A stretch of 64,000 bases of DNA, taken from assembly GCA_963840275.1 (NCBI GenBank), contig CAWIYK010000007.1, forward strand, positions 868,001 to 932,000, read 5' to 3'. A model generated the notes under the pieces. It had not been told where the DNA came from. It worked only from the letters and a program-made list of their open reading frames with translations, and made no database searches. Made by a program: the position numbers and the translations under genes. Positions 26,706 to 35,261 of the stretch are shown here, piece after piece. The first letter of the stretch is position 1. Each line of letters opens with the position of its first letter. The stretch comes from Actinophytocola sp963840275. GTDB taxonomy: Bacteria > Actinomycetota > Actinomycetes > Mycobacteriales > Pseudonocardiaceae.

Positions 26706-29128
26706 GCTGGCCCCCTCAGTTCGACCAGCGCGGTCAGCTCGGTGTCGGTCAGCTCGGTCAGCTCCGCGCCGTCGGTCCGCCCGAGCACGGCCTCGGCCAG
26801 CTCCTTCTTCGACGCGAGCATCTCCGCGATCCGGTCCTCGAGCGTGCCTTCCGCGATGAGCCGGTGGACCTGCACCGGCCGGTCCTGCCCGATGCGGTGC
26901 GCGCGGTCGGTCGCCTGCGCCTCGACGGCCGGGTTCCACCAGCGGTCGTAGTGCACGACGTGGTCGGCCCGCGTGAGGTTCAGCCCGGTGCCGGCCGCCT
27001 TGAGGGACAACAGGAACACCGGCGGGTCGGTGCTCTCCTGGAACCGCGCCACCAGCTCGTCGCGCCGGCGCACCGGGGTGCCGCCGTGCAGGAACTGTGT
27101 CGGCACAGCACGTTCCGCGAGGTGGCGCTCGAGGAGCCGTGCCATCGCGACGTACTGCGTGAACACCAGCAGCCCGCCGCCCTCCGCGCGGATCGTGTCG
27201 ACCAGCTCGTCGAGCAGTTCGAGCTTGCCGGACCGGCCGGCGAGCGGGGCGTCCTTCTCGCCGAGGTACTGCGCGGGGTGGTTGCAGACCTGCTTGAGCG
27301 CGGTCAGCAGCTTCAGCACGAGCCCCCGCCGCCGCATGCCCGTGCTCTCCCGGATCCGCGCCATCGTCTCGCGCACGACCGCCTCGTACAGCCCGGCCTG
27401 CTCGCGGGTGAGCGCCACCGGCTGGTCGGTCTCGGTCTTCGGCGGCAGCTCCGGCGCGATGCCGGGGTCGGACTTGCGGCGCCGCAACAGGAACGGCCGC
27501 ACGAGTCGGGAGAGCTGCTGCGCGGTGGCGCGCTCGCCGGTCTCGATGGGGTGCGCCCAGCGGGACCGGAACGAGCCGAGCGTGCCGAGCAGTCCCGGCG
27601 TGGTCCAGTCGAGGATCGCCCACAGCTCCGACAGGTTGTTCTCCACCGGCGTGCCGGTGAGCGCGACCCGCGCGTGCGACGGTATGCGCCGCAACGCCTT
27701 CGCCGTGTCGGAGCGCGGGTTCTTCACGTGCTGCGCCTCGTCGGCGACGACCAGGTCCCACGCCGTGGCCGAGAGCGCCTCGGCGTCCAGGCGCATGGTG
27801 CCGTACGTGGTGAGCACGAACCCGTCGGTGTCCACGATGGACCGCCGGTCGCCGTGGTAGCGGTGCACCGCCACGCCGGGCGCGAACCGGCGGATCTCCC
27901 GCTCCCAGTTGCCGAGCAGGGAGGCGGGACACACCACCAGTGTCGGCCCGGCGGCGCGGTGCAGGTGCAGGGCGATGAGCGTGATCGTCTTGCCCAGCCC
28001 CATGTCGTCGGCGAGGCAGCCGCCGAGGCCGAGCGAGGTCATCTTCGCCAGCCACCGCATGCCGCGCACCTGGTAGTCGCGCAGCGTGGCGGTGAGCGCG
28101 GCGGGCTGGGCGACGTCCTCGGTGACGGAAAGCCGCTCCCGCAACAGTTCCAGCGGCCGGCTCGGCGCGACCGGCACCCACTCGCCGTCCACATGGGCCG
28201 TGCCGGTGAGCGCCGCGCCGAGCGCGTCGATGGCCGTGAGCGGCTTCATCGCCCGCTCGCGGGCCTTGCGGACCAGGTCCGGCTCGACGAGCGTCCACCG
28301 GTCGCGCAGCCGCACGACCGGCCGGTGGGCCTCGGCCAGCCGGTCCATCTCCGTGTCGGACAGCGGTTCGCCGCCGAGCGCGACCTGCCAGTTGAACTCC
28401 AGCAGCCCCTCCGCGCCGAAGAACGACGGCAGGGCGTCCCCTTCCGAGCGCACGGTCGCTACCGCGGTGACGTCCCGGTCCAGCTCGCGCGGCCAGTGCA
28501 CGGGGATCCCGGCCGCGGCGAGCGCGGCACCGCCGGCGCCGAGCAGGTCGTGCACGTCGGCGTCGGTCAGCTCCAGCTCGTCGGGCACGGCGACGTCGAG
28601 CAGGCGGGCCAGCGGCGGCCACACCCGCGCGGCGTGCCGCACCTCGAGCATGGCGTCGAGCCGTTCCTGGTCCCCGAAGAACTCGTCGGCGCCGGCCCAC
28701 AATGTCGCCGCGTCCGTGAGCCGGGCCGGGTCGGCCGCGCTGTGGACCTGCACCACGGCGGTGAACGCAGCAGTGCCGAGGTCACCGGCGAAGTCGCCTT
28801 CTGGCACCTCGACCCGCAGTGACAGCCGCACCGCGCGGTCGTGCTCCGCCGCGACGGCCGCCGCCCAGTCCCGCAGCTCCGGCACGAGATGCGGGACCGG
28901 GTCGGCGAACGGCGTGGTGGCGCCCGGCTCGCGGGCCAGCCGGTCGGCGACCGCGTCGAGCTGCTCGCGGGACACCCCGAGCCGGCGCATCCGGTACACG
29001 TCGGACGGGTCGAGCGGGCCGACGCGCCACGCGTCGTGCCCGTCCTCGGTCACGGTCGGCAGCAGCCGCCCGCGTGCCACGAGGTGGAGCGCGAGCAGTG
29101 TCGCCTCGGTGCGGTCGCCTTCCGGCAC
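26702..29128 (-). CDS. SNF2-family (RapA/HepA-like) DEAD/DEAH-box helicase
   Basis: 808 aa ATP-dependent translocase. The N-terminal 320 residues form the accessory (SNF2_N-preceding, DUF3670-like) region. Motif I DDMGLGKT is at about residue 375, motif II VADEAQHV near 460, motif III ALTGTPVENN near 490, then the helicase C domain with LLSLKAAGTGLNL and the motif VI stretch QATDRAHRIGQ near 750. GTG 29128 has TAGGAG just upstream and starts 8 bp after the ABC permease stop. Downstream is the SWIM protein, its usual partner. Linkage to a drug-exporter-type ABC pair is less usual. Confidence 0.9.
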   Translation of the reverse strand: MPEGDRTEATLLALHLVARGRLLPTVTEDGHDAWRVGPLDPSDVYRMRRLGVSREQLDAVADRLAREPGATTPFADPVPHLVPELRDWAAAVAAEHDRAVRLSLRVEVPEGDFAGDLGTAAFTAVVQVHSAADPARLTDAATLWAGADEFFGDQERLDAMLEVRHAARVWPPLARLLDVAVPDELELTDADVHDLLGAGGAALAAAGIPVHWPRELDRDVTAVATVRSEGDALPSFFGAEGLLEFNWQVALGGEPLSDTEMDRLAEAHRPVVRLRDRWTLVEPDLVRKARERAMKPLTAIDALGAALTGTAHVDGEWVPVAPSRPLELLRERLSVTEDVAQPAALTATLRDYQVRGMRWLAKMTSLGLGGCLADDMGLGKTITLIALHLHRAAGPTLVVCPASLLGNWEREIRRFAPGVAVHRYHGDRRSIVDTDGFVLTTYGTMRLDAEALSATAWDLVVADEAQHVKNPRSDTAKALRRIPSHARVALTGTPVENNLSELWAILDWTTPGLLGTLGSFRSRWAHPIETGERATAQQLSRLVRPFLLRRRKSDPGIAPELPPKTETDQPVALTREQAGLYEAVVRETMARIRESTGMRRRGLVLKLLTALKQVCNHPAQYLGEKDAPLAGRSGKLELLDELVDTIRAEGGGLLVFTQYVAMARLLERHLAERAVPTQFLHGGTPVRRRDELVARFQESTDPPVFLLSLKAAGTGLNLTRADHVVHYDRWWNPAVEAQATDRAHRIGQDRPVQVHRLIAEGTLEDRIAEMLASKKELAEAVLGRTDGAELTELTDTELTALVELRGPA

Positions 29129-29136
29129 CCGTACTC

Positions 29137-29949
29137 CTATCGGCTCAGCCGCTGGAAGCGGCGGACGGACAGCGGGAAGAAGATCGCCAGCAGGACCAGC
29201 GGCCACACGAGCGCCATCAGGAGCGCGTGCTGTGCGACCCACGACTCGGCGCCCCAGGTCGGGTTGCCGAACAGCTCCCTGGTCGCCGCGACCGTCGAGG
29301 ACAGCGGGTTCCACTCGGCGACCGTGCCGAGCCAGCCCGGCATCGTGCCCGGCGCGACGAAGGTGTTGGACAGGAAGCTGACCGGCCAGACCAGGATCTG
29401 CACCATCACCACGCTCTCCGGGCCTTTGATGACCAGCCCGAGGTAGATCCCCACCCACAGCAACGCGAACCGCAGCAGGAGCAGCAGCCCGACGGCGCCC
29501 AGTGTCGCCGCCACGCCGCCGTGCGCACGCCACCCGACGAGCAACCCGCAGCCCATGATCACGACCAGCCCGAGGACCGAGTTGATCATGTCGGCGCCGG
29601 ACCGGCCGACCACGACGGCCGACGGCGCCATCGGCATCGAGCGGAACCGGTCGGTCACGCCCTTCGCCGCGTCCGAGCTGACCGCGATCATCGTGGCCTC
29701 GAGTCCGAACGCCATGGTCATGGCGAACATTCCGGGCAGCATGAACTCGCGGTAGCCGTCGCCGCCGCCCGGCGCCGCCATCGCGCCGCCGAACAGGAAG
29801 CCGAACATCAGCACCATGAGGACCGGGAACAGCAGCCCGATGATCACCGGGCCGGGGTCGCGGGCCCAGTGCATGAGGTCGCGGCGGGTGACCGTCCAGC
29901 CGTCGGCGACGGCCCACCTCAGCCGGCCGCCCTGAATGATCGTGCTCAT
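29137..29949 (-). CDS. ABC-2 type exporter permease (DrrB-like)
   Basis: 270 aa membrane protein with about six hydrophobic segments and the ABC-2 signature region (SFLSNTFVAPGTMPGWLGTVAEWNPLS) typical of daunorubicin-resistance permeases. The start overlaps the ATPase stop by four bases (ATGA), so the subunits are coupled. It probably exports a hydrophobic compound or toxin. Repression is expected from the divergent TetR gene through the operator array upstream of the ATPase. Confidence 0.92.
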   Translation of the reverse strand: MSTIIQGGRLRWAVADGWTVTRRDLMHWARDPGPVIIGLLFPVLMVLMFGFLFGGAMAAPGGGDGYREFMLPGMFAMTMAFGLEATMIAVSSDAAKGVTDRFRSMPMAPSAVVVGRSGADMINSVLGLVVIMGCGLLVGWRAHGGVAATLGAVGLLLLLRFALLWVGIYLGLVIKGPESVVMVQILVWPVSFLSNTFVAPGTMPGWLGTVAEWNPLSSTVAATRELFGNPTWGAESWVAQHALLMALVWPLVLLAIFFPLSVRRFQRLSR

Positions 29950-30899
29950 GTCGACACCTCCTCTTTCCGGTTGCCGGTGAGGTGCAGGAACACCTCGTCC
30001 AGTGTCGGCCTGCGCAGTGCCACGTCCTCGACCGCGAGCCCGGCCGCCGCCAGAGCGTGCACGGTGTCCGCCAGCGCGGTCAGCGGGTCGGTCACCACCG
30101 CGCTGACCCTGCGCGCGTCGCGGTCGGTCTCCGGCTCGCCGCTCACGACCCGCCTGAGGACCGCGGCCGCCGCCGGCAGGTCGGCGGTGTCGTGCAGCAC
30201 GACGTCGAGCCGGTCGCCGCCGAGCCGCGCCTTGAGCGCCGCCGGGGCGCCCTCCGCGATGACCCGGCCGTTGTCGAGCACCGAGATCCGGTCGGCGAGC
30301 TGGTCGGCCTCGTCGAGGTACTGCGTGGTCAGCAGCACCGTGGTGCCCTGCCGGACCAGCACCCGCACGGCCTCCCAGACCTCGTTGCGGCCGCGGGGGT
30401 CCAGGCCGGTGGTCGGCTCGTCGAGGAACAGGACCCTCGGCGCGAGGATCAGGCTCGCGGCGAGGTCGAGGCGCCTGCGCATGCCGCCGGAGAACTGCTT
30501 GACGGCCTTCTTGCCGGTGTCGGCGAGGCCGAAACGCTCGAGCAGGTCGCCCGCCCGCAGCGCCGCGTCCTTCGCCGAGAGGTGGTAGAGCCGGCCGAAC
30601 AGCTCGAGGTTCTGCCGCGCGGACAGCACCTCGTCGACCGCCGCGTTCTGGCCGACCAGCCCGATGGTGGCGCGCACCCGGTCGGCCTGGGTGGTCACGT
30701 CGAACCCGGCGACCTCGGCACGGCCCTCGTCGAGGCGGAGCAGGGTGGTGAGGATGCGGATCGCCGTGGTCTTGCCCGCGCCGTTGGGTCCGAGCAGGCC
30801 GTGGACGGTGCCCGCCGCCACGGTCAGATCGACCCCGTCGAGCGCGGTCTTGTCGCCGTACCGCTTGCGCAGTCCCTCGACGACGATTGTGGGGCTCAA
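29946..30899 (-). CDS. ABC exporter ATP-binding protein (DrrA-like)
   Basis: 317 aa. Walker A GPNGAGKTT is near residue 38, Q-loop VGQNAAVDE near 83, signature FSGGMRRR near 140, Walker B VLFLDEPTTGLDPRGR near 160. The C-terminal DUF4162-like extension ends in RRPTLDEVFLHLTG, as in DrrA. First gene of a four-gene leftward operon (ATPase, permease, helicase, SWIM protein). Its start is about 20 bp from a dense array of GTACGG/CCGTAC sites shared with the divergent TetR regulator. Confidence 0.94.
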   Translation of the reverse strand: MSPTIVVEGLRKRYGDKTALDGVDLTVAAGTVHGLLGPNGAGKTTAIRILTTLLRLDEGRAEVAGFDVTTQADRVRATIGLVGQNAAVDEVLSARQNLELFGRLYHLSAKDAALRAGDLLERFGLADTGKKAVKQFSGGMRRRLDLAASLILAPRVLFLDEPTTGLDPRGRNEVWEAVRVLVRQGTTVLLTTQYLDEADQLADRISVLDNGRVIAEGAPAALKARLGGDRLDVVLHDTADLPAAAAVLRRVVSGEPETDRDARRVSAVVTDPLTALADTVHALAAAGLAVEDVALRRPTLDEVFLHLTGNRKEEVST

Positions 30900-30917
30900 C
30901 TTTCGCCTCCTGTTGTC

Positions 30918-30959
30918 GTACGGTGTACGGAGTGCCGTACGCTACCGTACATCGTACGG
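30918..30959. promoter_or_regulatory. Five-site operator array between ABC exporter and TetR genes
   Basis: The hexamer GTACGG or its complement CCGTAC occurs five times in 42 bp: GTACGG at 30918, 30925 and 30954; CCGTAC at 30935 and 30945. The central pair gives a 16-bp palindrome GTACGGAGTGCCGTAC (30925-30940). Placement directly between divergent starts fits autoregulation and exporter control by the adjacent TetR protein. Confidence 0.82.
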
Positions 30960-30980
30960 AGATTCTAGGATGTTACCGCG

Positions 30981-31769
30981 ATGGCGAAAAATGACGAGTC
31001 CAAGCACTACGGCGGCCGCGGCGACCCGGTCCGCGGCATGCAGCTGCTGTGGGGCGACGGGCCCGCGCCGCGCTCACGCGGCCCGAAGCAGGGCCTGACC
31101 GTGGAGCGGATCGTGCGGGCGGGGATCGAGATCGCCGACGCCGACGGGCTCGCGGCGCTGTCGATGCGGCGCGTCGCCGAGCGGCTCGACGTCGGGACGA
31201 TGTCCCTCTATACGTATGTGCCGTCGAAGGCCGAGCTCGTCGACGTCATGTTCGACCGCGCCATCGGGTCCGTCGAGCACGCCCCGGTGTCGGGCGGCTG
31301 GCGCGAGCAGCTGTCGGAGATCGCGTGGACGGCGTGGGACCTCTACGCACGGCACCCGTGGTTGCTGCAGGTCATGGCCATGTCCCGGCCGCCGCTCGGC
31401 CCGAGCAGCATCGCCGAGTACGAGCACCAGCTGCGTGCCGTCGACGGGATCGGGCTGACCGAGCTGGAGATGGACTCCGTGGTCAACCTGGTGTCGGTGT
31501 ACGTGCAGGGCTCGGCGCGCGCGGCGGCGGAGGCGGCGACCTCGATGCAGGACACGGGCGTGTCCGACGCCGAGTGGTGGTCGGTGTACGGGCCGCTGCT
31601 CGAGAAGGTGTTCGACCCGGAGAAGTACCCGGTCTCGGCCAGGGTCGGCCAGATAGCTGGCGAGACGTACCAGTCCGCGTACGACGCGAAGCACGGCTTC
31701 GAGTTCGGTCTAGCGCGGATCCTCGACGGCGTGGCGGTGCTGATCGCCGCCCGCGGCGGTTCGGCCTGA
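30981..31769 (+). CDS. TetR-family repressor, likely controlling the DrrAB-type exporter
   Basis: 262 aa. A disordered N-terminal 35 residues precede the TetR helix-turn-helix (VERIVRAGIEIADADGLAALSMRRVAERLDVGTMSLYTYVPSK, residues about 41-85). The C-terminal ligand domain has ARHPWLLQVM and the family length. It is divergent from the exporter operon and separated from it by a GTACGG array. The inducer is probably a substrate of the exporter; nothing in the sequence identifies it. Confidence 0.92.
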   Translation: MAKNDESKHYGGRGDPVRGMQLLWGDGPAPRSRGPKQGLTVERIVRAGIEIADADGLAALSMRRVAERLDVGTMSLYTYVPSKAELVDVMFDRAIGSVEHAPVSGGWREQLSEIAWTAWDLYARHPWLLQVMAMSRPPLGPSSIAEYEHQLRAVDGIGLTELEMDSVVNLVSVYVQGSARAAAEAATSMQDTGVSDAEWWSVYGPLLEKVFDPEKYPVSARVGQIAGETYQSAYDAKHGFEFGLARILDGVAVLIAARGGSA

Positions 31770-31780
31770 CACCCAAGCCC

Positions 31781-31922
31781 CGCGTGTCCAACGCCCAAGA
31801 CCCGCGTGTCCAACGCCGGTGACACGTGAGTTGAACATTCGCGGACACGTACGCGGTCGCGAATGTCGAACTCACCCGTCCTGAGTGTTGGACACGCGGG
31901 GGCTGGGTGTTGGACACGCGGA
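31781..31922. repeat. Nested inverted repeat: hairpin flanked by paired GTGTCCAAC units
   Basis: Two direct copies of CGCGTGTCCAACGCC (31781, 31803) stand left of a hairpin whose arms GTGAGTTGAACATTCGCG (31826-31843) and CGCGAATGTCGAACTCAC (31858-31875) match in all but two positions. Two inverted copies of GTGTTGGACACGCGG (31885, 31908) stand on the right. The whole is a symmetric 140-bp structure between two co-directional genes. It may act as a terminator or be a dispersed intergenic repeat. No gene is seen between 31770 and 31983. Confidence 0.8.
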
Positions 31923-31983
31923 CGGGCCGGTTGGTCTCAATGGGTTATTGCCTGTTTGTCCGAATGTTGCGACTCTCCGGCGC

Positions 31984-32886
31984 ATGAACTCGTCGACCGC
32001 CACCACGGTGTTCCTGCCGATCGCGCTCGGGATCATCATGTTCGGGCTCGGGCTGTCGCTGACGGTCGCCGACTTCACGCGCGTCGTCCGGTACCCGAAG
32101 GCCACGATCGTGGCGCTGGCCTGCCAGATCCTCGTCCTGCCGGCGCTGTGCCTCGGCCTGGTGCTCCTGTTCGACCTCGAGCCGACGCTGGCCGTCGGCA
32201 TGCTGCTGCTCGCCGCGGCGCCCGGCGGGACCACCGCGAACCTGTTCAGCCACCTCGCCCGCGGCGACGTCGCGCTCAACGTCACGCTCACGGCCATCAA
32301 CTCGGTCCTCGCCGTGGTCACGCTCCCGATCGTGGTCAACCTCGCGCTCGCCGGGTTCCTCGACGACGACACCGCCATCGGCCTCCAGCCGGCCAAGATG
32401 CTGCAGGTCTTCGCGATCGTCCTGATCCCGGTGGCCATCGGGATGGTCGTCCGCAACCGCGCGCCCGAGTTCACCGAGCGGACGCGCGGCGCGGTCAAGA
32501 TCGCCTCGATCGTGGTGCTCGTCGCGGTCATCGTGGTGGCCGTCTACCAGGAGCGGGACAACGTGCTCGGCTACGTCGGCGACGTCGGTCTCGTCGCGCT
32601 CCTGCTCTGTGTCCTCAGTCTCGCCATCGGCTACTCGGCGCCGCGCCTCGCGAAGGTCGGGCGGCCGGCGGCCATCGCGTCCGCGTTCGAGATCGGCGTG
32701 CACAACAGCACCCTCGCGATCACGATCGCGCTCAGCCCGACCCTGCTCAACAGCACGGCGATGGCCGTCCCCGCCGCGGTCTACGGCATCCTCATGTTCC
32801 TGCCGGCCGGGCTGCTGGCGTACTGGTTCAGCCGCCAGCACAGCCGGCACGGACAACCGGACAGCGCGCCCCAACCGATCCAGTAG
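31984..32886 (+). CDS. Bile acid:sodium symporter family (BASS) transporter
   Basis: 300 aa membrane protein with nine to ten hydrophobic segments and family motifs AAAPGGTTANLFSHLARGDVAL (about residues 77-98) and ASAFEIGVHNSTLAITIAL (about 233-251), which contain the sodium-site residues. Such proteins import organic anions such as pantoate, keto acids or bile acids with sodium. ATG 31984 follows only a weak ribosome site. It precedes the iron-sulfur reductase by 108 bp; whether they are co-transcribed is unclear. Confidence 0.9.
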   Translation: MNSSTATTVFLPIALGIIMFGLGLSLTVADFTRVVRYPKATIVALACQILVLPALCLGLVLLFDLEPTLAVGMLLLAAAPGGTTANLFSHLARGDVALNVTLTAINSVLAVVTLPIVVNLALAGFLDDDTAIGLQPAKMLQVFAIVLIPVAIGMVVRNRAPEFTERTRGAVKIASIVVLVAVIVVAVYQERDNVLGYVGDVGLVALLLCVLSLAIGYSAPRLAKVGRPAAIASAFEIGVHNSTLAITIALSPTLLNSTAMAVPAAVYGILMFLPAGLLAYWFSRQHSRHGQPDSAPQPIQ

Positions 32887-32994
32887 GCGGCAAACGTCAC
32901 AACCCCGTTGCGCGGCGCGTGGCGATATCCGAAATACTGGCGAGTAACAAGCAAGACTGAACGTCTTGCAAAGTGCCGGATTCGGAGGAGCTTC

Positions 32995-35208
32995 GTGGTC
33001 GTTCGACTGATCCTCGGACTGCTGATCACCTTCGCGGTGCTCGGCTTCGCCGGCAAGCGTGCCAAATACCTGTTCGACCTGATCAAGTCCGGGCAGCCGG
33101 TGGACCGCTTCGACCACCTCGGCGCCCGCCTCTGGGCCCAGGTCAGAGAGGTCTTCGGCCAGCGCAAGCTGCTCAAGTGGTCGATCCCGGGCGCGGCGCA
33201 CGCGTTCACGTTCTGGGGCTTCGTCATCCTCGCCTCGGTCTACCTCGAGGCGTACGGGACGCTGTTCGTCCACGACTTCCACATCCCGCTGATCGGCCGG
33301 TGGTCCGTCCTCGGGTTCGCCCAGGACTTCATCGCGGTGATGGTGCTGCTCTCCCTCGGTGCGTTCGCGCTGATCCGCATGCGCAACGACCCGGAGAAGA
33401 AGCAGCGCGAGTCCCGCTTCTACGGCTCGCACACCGGCGGCGCCTGGCTGATCCTGTTCATGATCTTCAACGTCGTCTGGACGATGTTCCTGTTCCGCGG
33501 GGCGGCCGCGGCGCTGGGGAACTTCCCCTACGACTCCGGCGCGTTCGTCTCGCTCGGCGTCGGGGAGCTGCTGGCGCCGGTCGGCGACACGGCCAACGAG
33601 TGGATCGAGTCGATCGCGCTGCTCGCGCACATCGGCGTGATGCTCTCGTTCACGATCATCATCCTGCACAGCAAGCACCTGCACGTCTTCATCGCGCCGA
33701 TCAACGTCTCCACCAAGCGCCTGCCGGACGGCCTCGGCCCGCTGCTGCCGATGGAGTCGGGCGGCGCGCCGATCAACTTCGAGGATCCGGACGACGACGA
33801 CGTCTTCGGGCGCGGCAAGATCGAGGACTTCACGTGGAAGGGCATGCTCGACTTCGCCACGTGCACCGAGTGCGGGCGCTGTCAGAGCCAGTGCCCCGCG
33901 TGGAACACCGGCAAGCCGCTGTCGCCGAAGCTCGTGATCATGGACCTGCGCGACCACCTGTTCGCGAAGGCGCCCTACCTCATCGGCGGCCAGGAGATGC
34001 CCGACCACAGCGGCGTCGACGTGCTGGAGCTGGCCGAGGGAAACGGGCATCACGTGCCGGAGTCCGGCGCCGGTCGGGTGCCGGACGGGCCTGGTCAGGC
34101 CGTCCGGCCGCTGGTCGGCACCGCCGAGGTCGGCGGCGTCATCGACCCGGACGTCCTGTGGTCCTGCACGACCTGCGGCGCGTGCGTCGAGCAGTGTCCG
34201 GTGGACATCGAGCATGTCGACCACATCGTCGACATGCGCCGCTACCAGGTCATGATCGAGTCGGAGTTCCCCTCCGAGCTGGGCACCCTGTTCCGCAACC
34301 TGGAGAACAAGGGCAACCCGTGGGGCCAGAACAACTCCGAGCGGATGGACTGGGCCAAGGACCTGCCGTTCGAGGTGCCGGTCTTCGACGGTGAGCTGTC
34401 CGAGGACGTCGAGTACCTGTACTGGATCGGCTGTGCCGGCTCGTTCGACGACAACGCCAAGAAGACCGCCCGCGCGACCGCGGAGCTGCTGCACATCGCG
34501 GGCGTCAACTACGTGGTGCTCGGCAACGAGGAGACCTGCACGGGCGACCCGGCGCGCCGGTCGGGCAACGAGTTCCTCTTCCAGATGATGGCCCAGCAGA
34601 CCGCGGAGATGCTCAACTCCGTGTTCGAGGGCCGCGAGCCGACCAAGCGGAAGATCATCACGACCTGCCCGCACTGCATGAACACGCTCGCGCGCGAGTA
34701 CCCCCAGCTCGAGGGCATCATCCCGAGCTTCGAGGGCACCAACGGCCACTGGGACGTGCTGCACCACACGCAGGTGCTGAACCGCCTGGTCCGCGAGGGC
34801 AAGCTGACGCCGGTCAAGCCGGCCGACGGCGGCGCGCCGGTCACATACCACGACCCCTGCTACCTCGGCCGGCACAACAAGGTCTACGAGCCGCCGCGGG
34901 ACCTGGTCAGCGCGACCGGCGCGCGGCTCACCGAGATGCCCCGCCACGCGGACCGGTCGCTGTGCTGCGGCGCGGGCGGCGCGCGGATGTGGATGGAGGA
35001 GAACATCGGCAAGCGCATCAACCTGGAGCGCGTCGACGAGGCCATCGACACCGACGCGAAGGAGATCGTGACCGGCTGCCCGTTCTGCCGGGTCATGATC
35101 ACCGACGGCGTCGTGCAGCGGCAGAGCGAGGACAAGGCCGAGGGCGTCCAGGTCCGCGACGTCTCGCAGATGCTGCTCGAATCGGTCAAGAGAGGGATCC
35201 CGAGCTAG
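32995..35208 (+). CDS. Membrane-bound iron-sulfur reductase (Rv0338c-like, heterodisulfide-reductase type)
   Basis: 737 aa. Residues 1-230 carry membrane segments of the HdrE/nitrate-reductase-gamma kind. Two ferredoxin-type clusters follow, CTECGRCQSQCP (about 289) and CTTCGACVEQCP (about 390). Two CCG domains close the protein (TCTGDPARR and CPHCMNTLA, then DPCYLG and LCCGAGGARM). This is the architecture of the essential mycobacterial reductase Rv0338c. Electrons would pass between a membrane quinol and a cytoplasmic partner. GTG 32995 has GGAGGAG at 32984. The 2-oxoacid:ferredoxin oxidoreductase genes lie directly downstream; whether they are its electron partner is conjecture. Confidence 0.92.
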   Translation: MVVRLILGLLITFAVLGFAGKRAKYLFDLIKSGQPVDRFDHLGARLWAQVREVFGQRKLLKWSIPGAAHAFTFWGFVILASVYLEAYGTLFVHDFHIPLIGRWSVLGFAQDFIAVMVLLSLGAFALIRMRNDPEKKQRESRFYGSHTGGAWLILFMIFNVVWTMFLFRGAAAALGNFPYDSGAFVSLGVGELLAPVGDTANEWIESIALLAHIGVMLSFTIIILHSKHLHVFIAPINVSTKRLPDGLGPLLPMESGGAPINFEDPDDDDVFGRGKIEDFTWKGMLDFATCTECGRCQSQCPAWNTGKPLSPKLVIMDLRDHLFAKAPYLIGGQEMPDHSGVDVLELAEGNGHHVPESGAGRVPDGPGQAVRPLVGTAEVGGVIDPDVLWSCTTCGACVEQCPVDIEHVDHIVDMRRYQVMIESEFPSELGTLFRNLENKGNPWGQNNSERMDWAKDLPFEVPVFDGELSEDVEYLYWIGCAGSFDDNAKKTARATAELLHIAGVNYVVLGNEETCTGDPARRSGNEFLFQMMAQQTAEMLNSVFEGREPTKRKIITTCPHCMNTLAREYPQLEGIIPSFEGTNGHWDVLHHTQVLNRLVREGKLTPVKPADGGAPVTYHDPCYLGRHNKVYEPPRDLVSATGARLTEMPRHADRSLCCGAGGARMWMEENIGKRINLERVDEAIDTDAKEIVTGCPFCRVMITDGVVQRQSEDKAEGVQVRDVSQMLLESVKRGIPS

Positions 35209-35261
35209 GGACTCTAGCCGGACTCGTCCATTGCTCCGGTTCCACTACGCACACTGGGTCC

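Noticed and set aside
31945..34947. 1000-codon minus-strand open frame
   Set aside because: Antisense to the BASS transporter and iron-sulfur reductase, whose catalytic and cluster motifs are clear on the plus strand.
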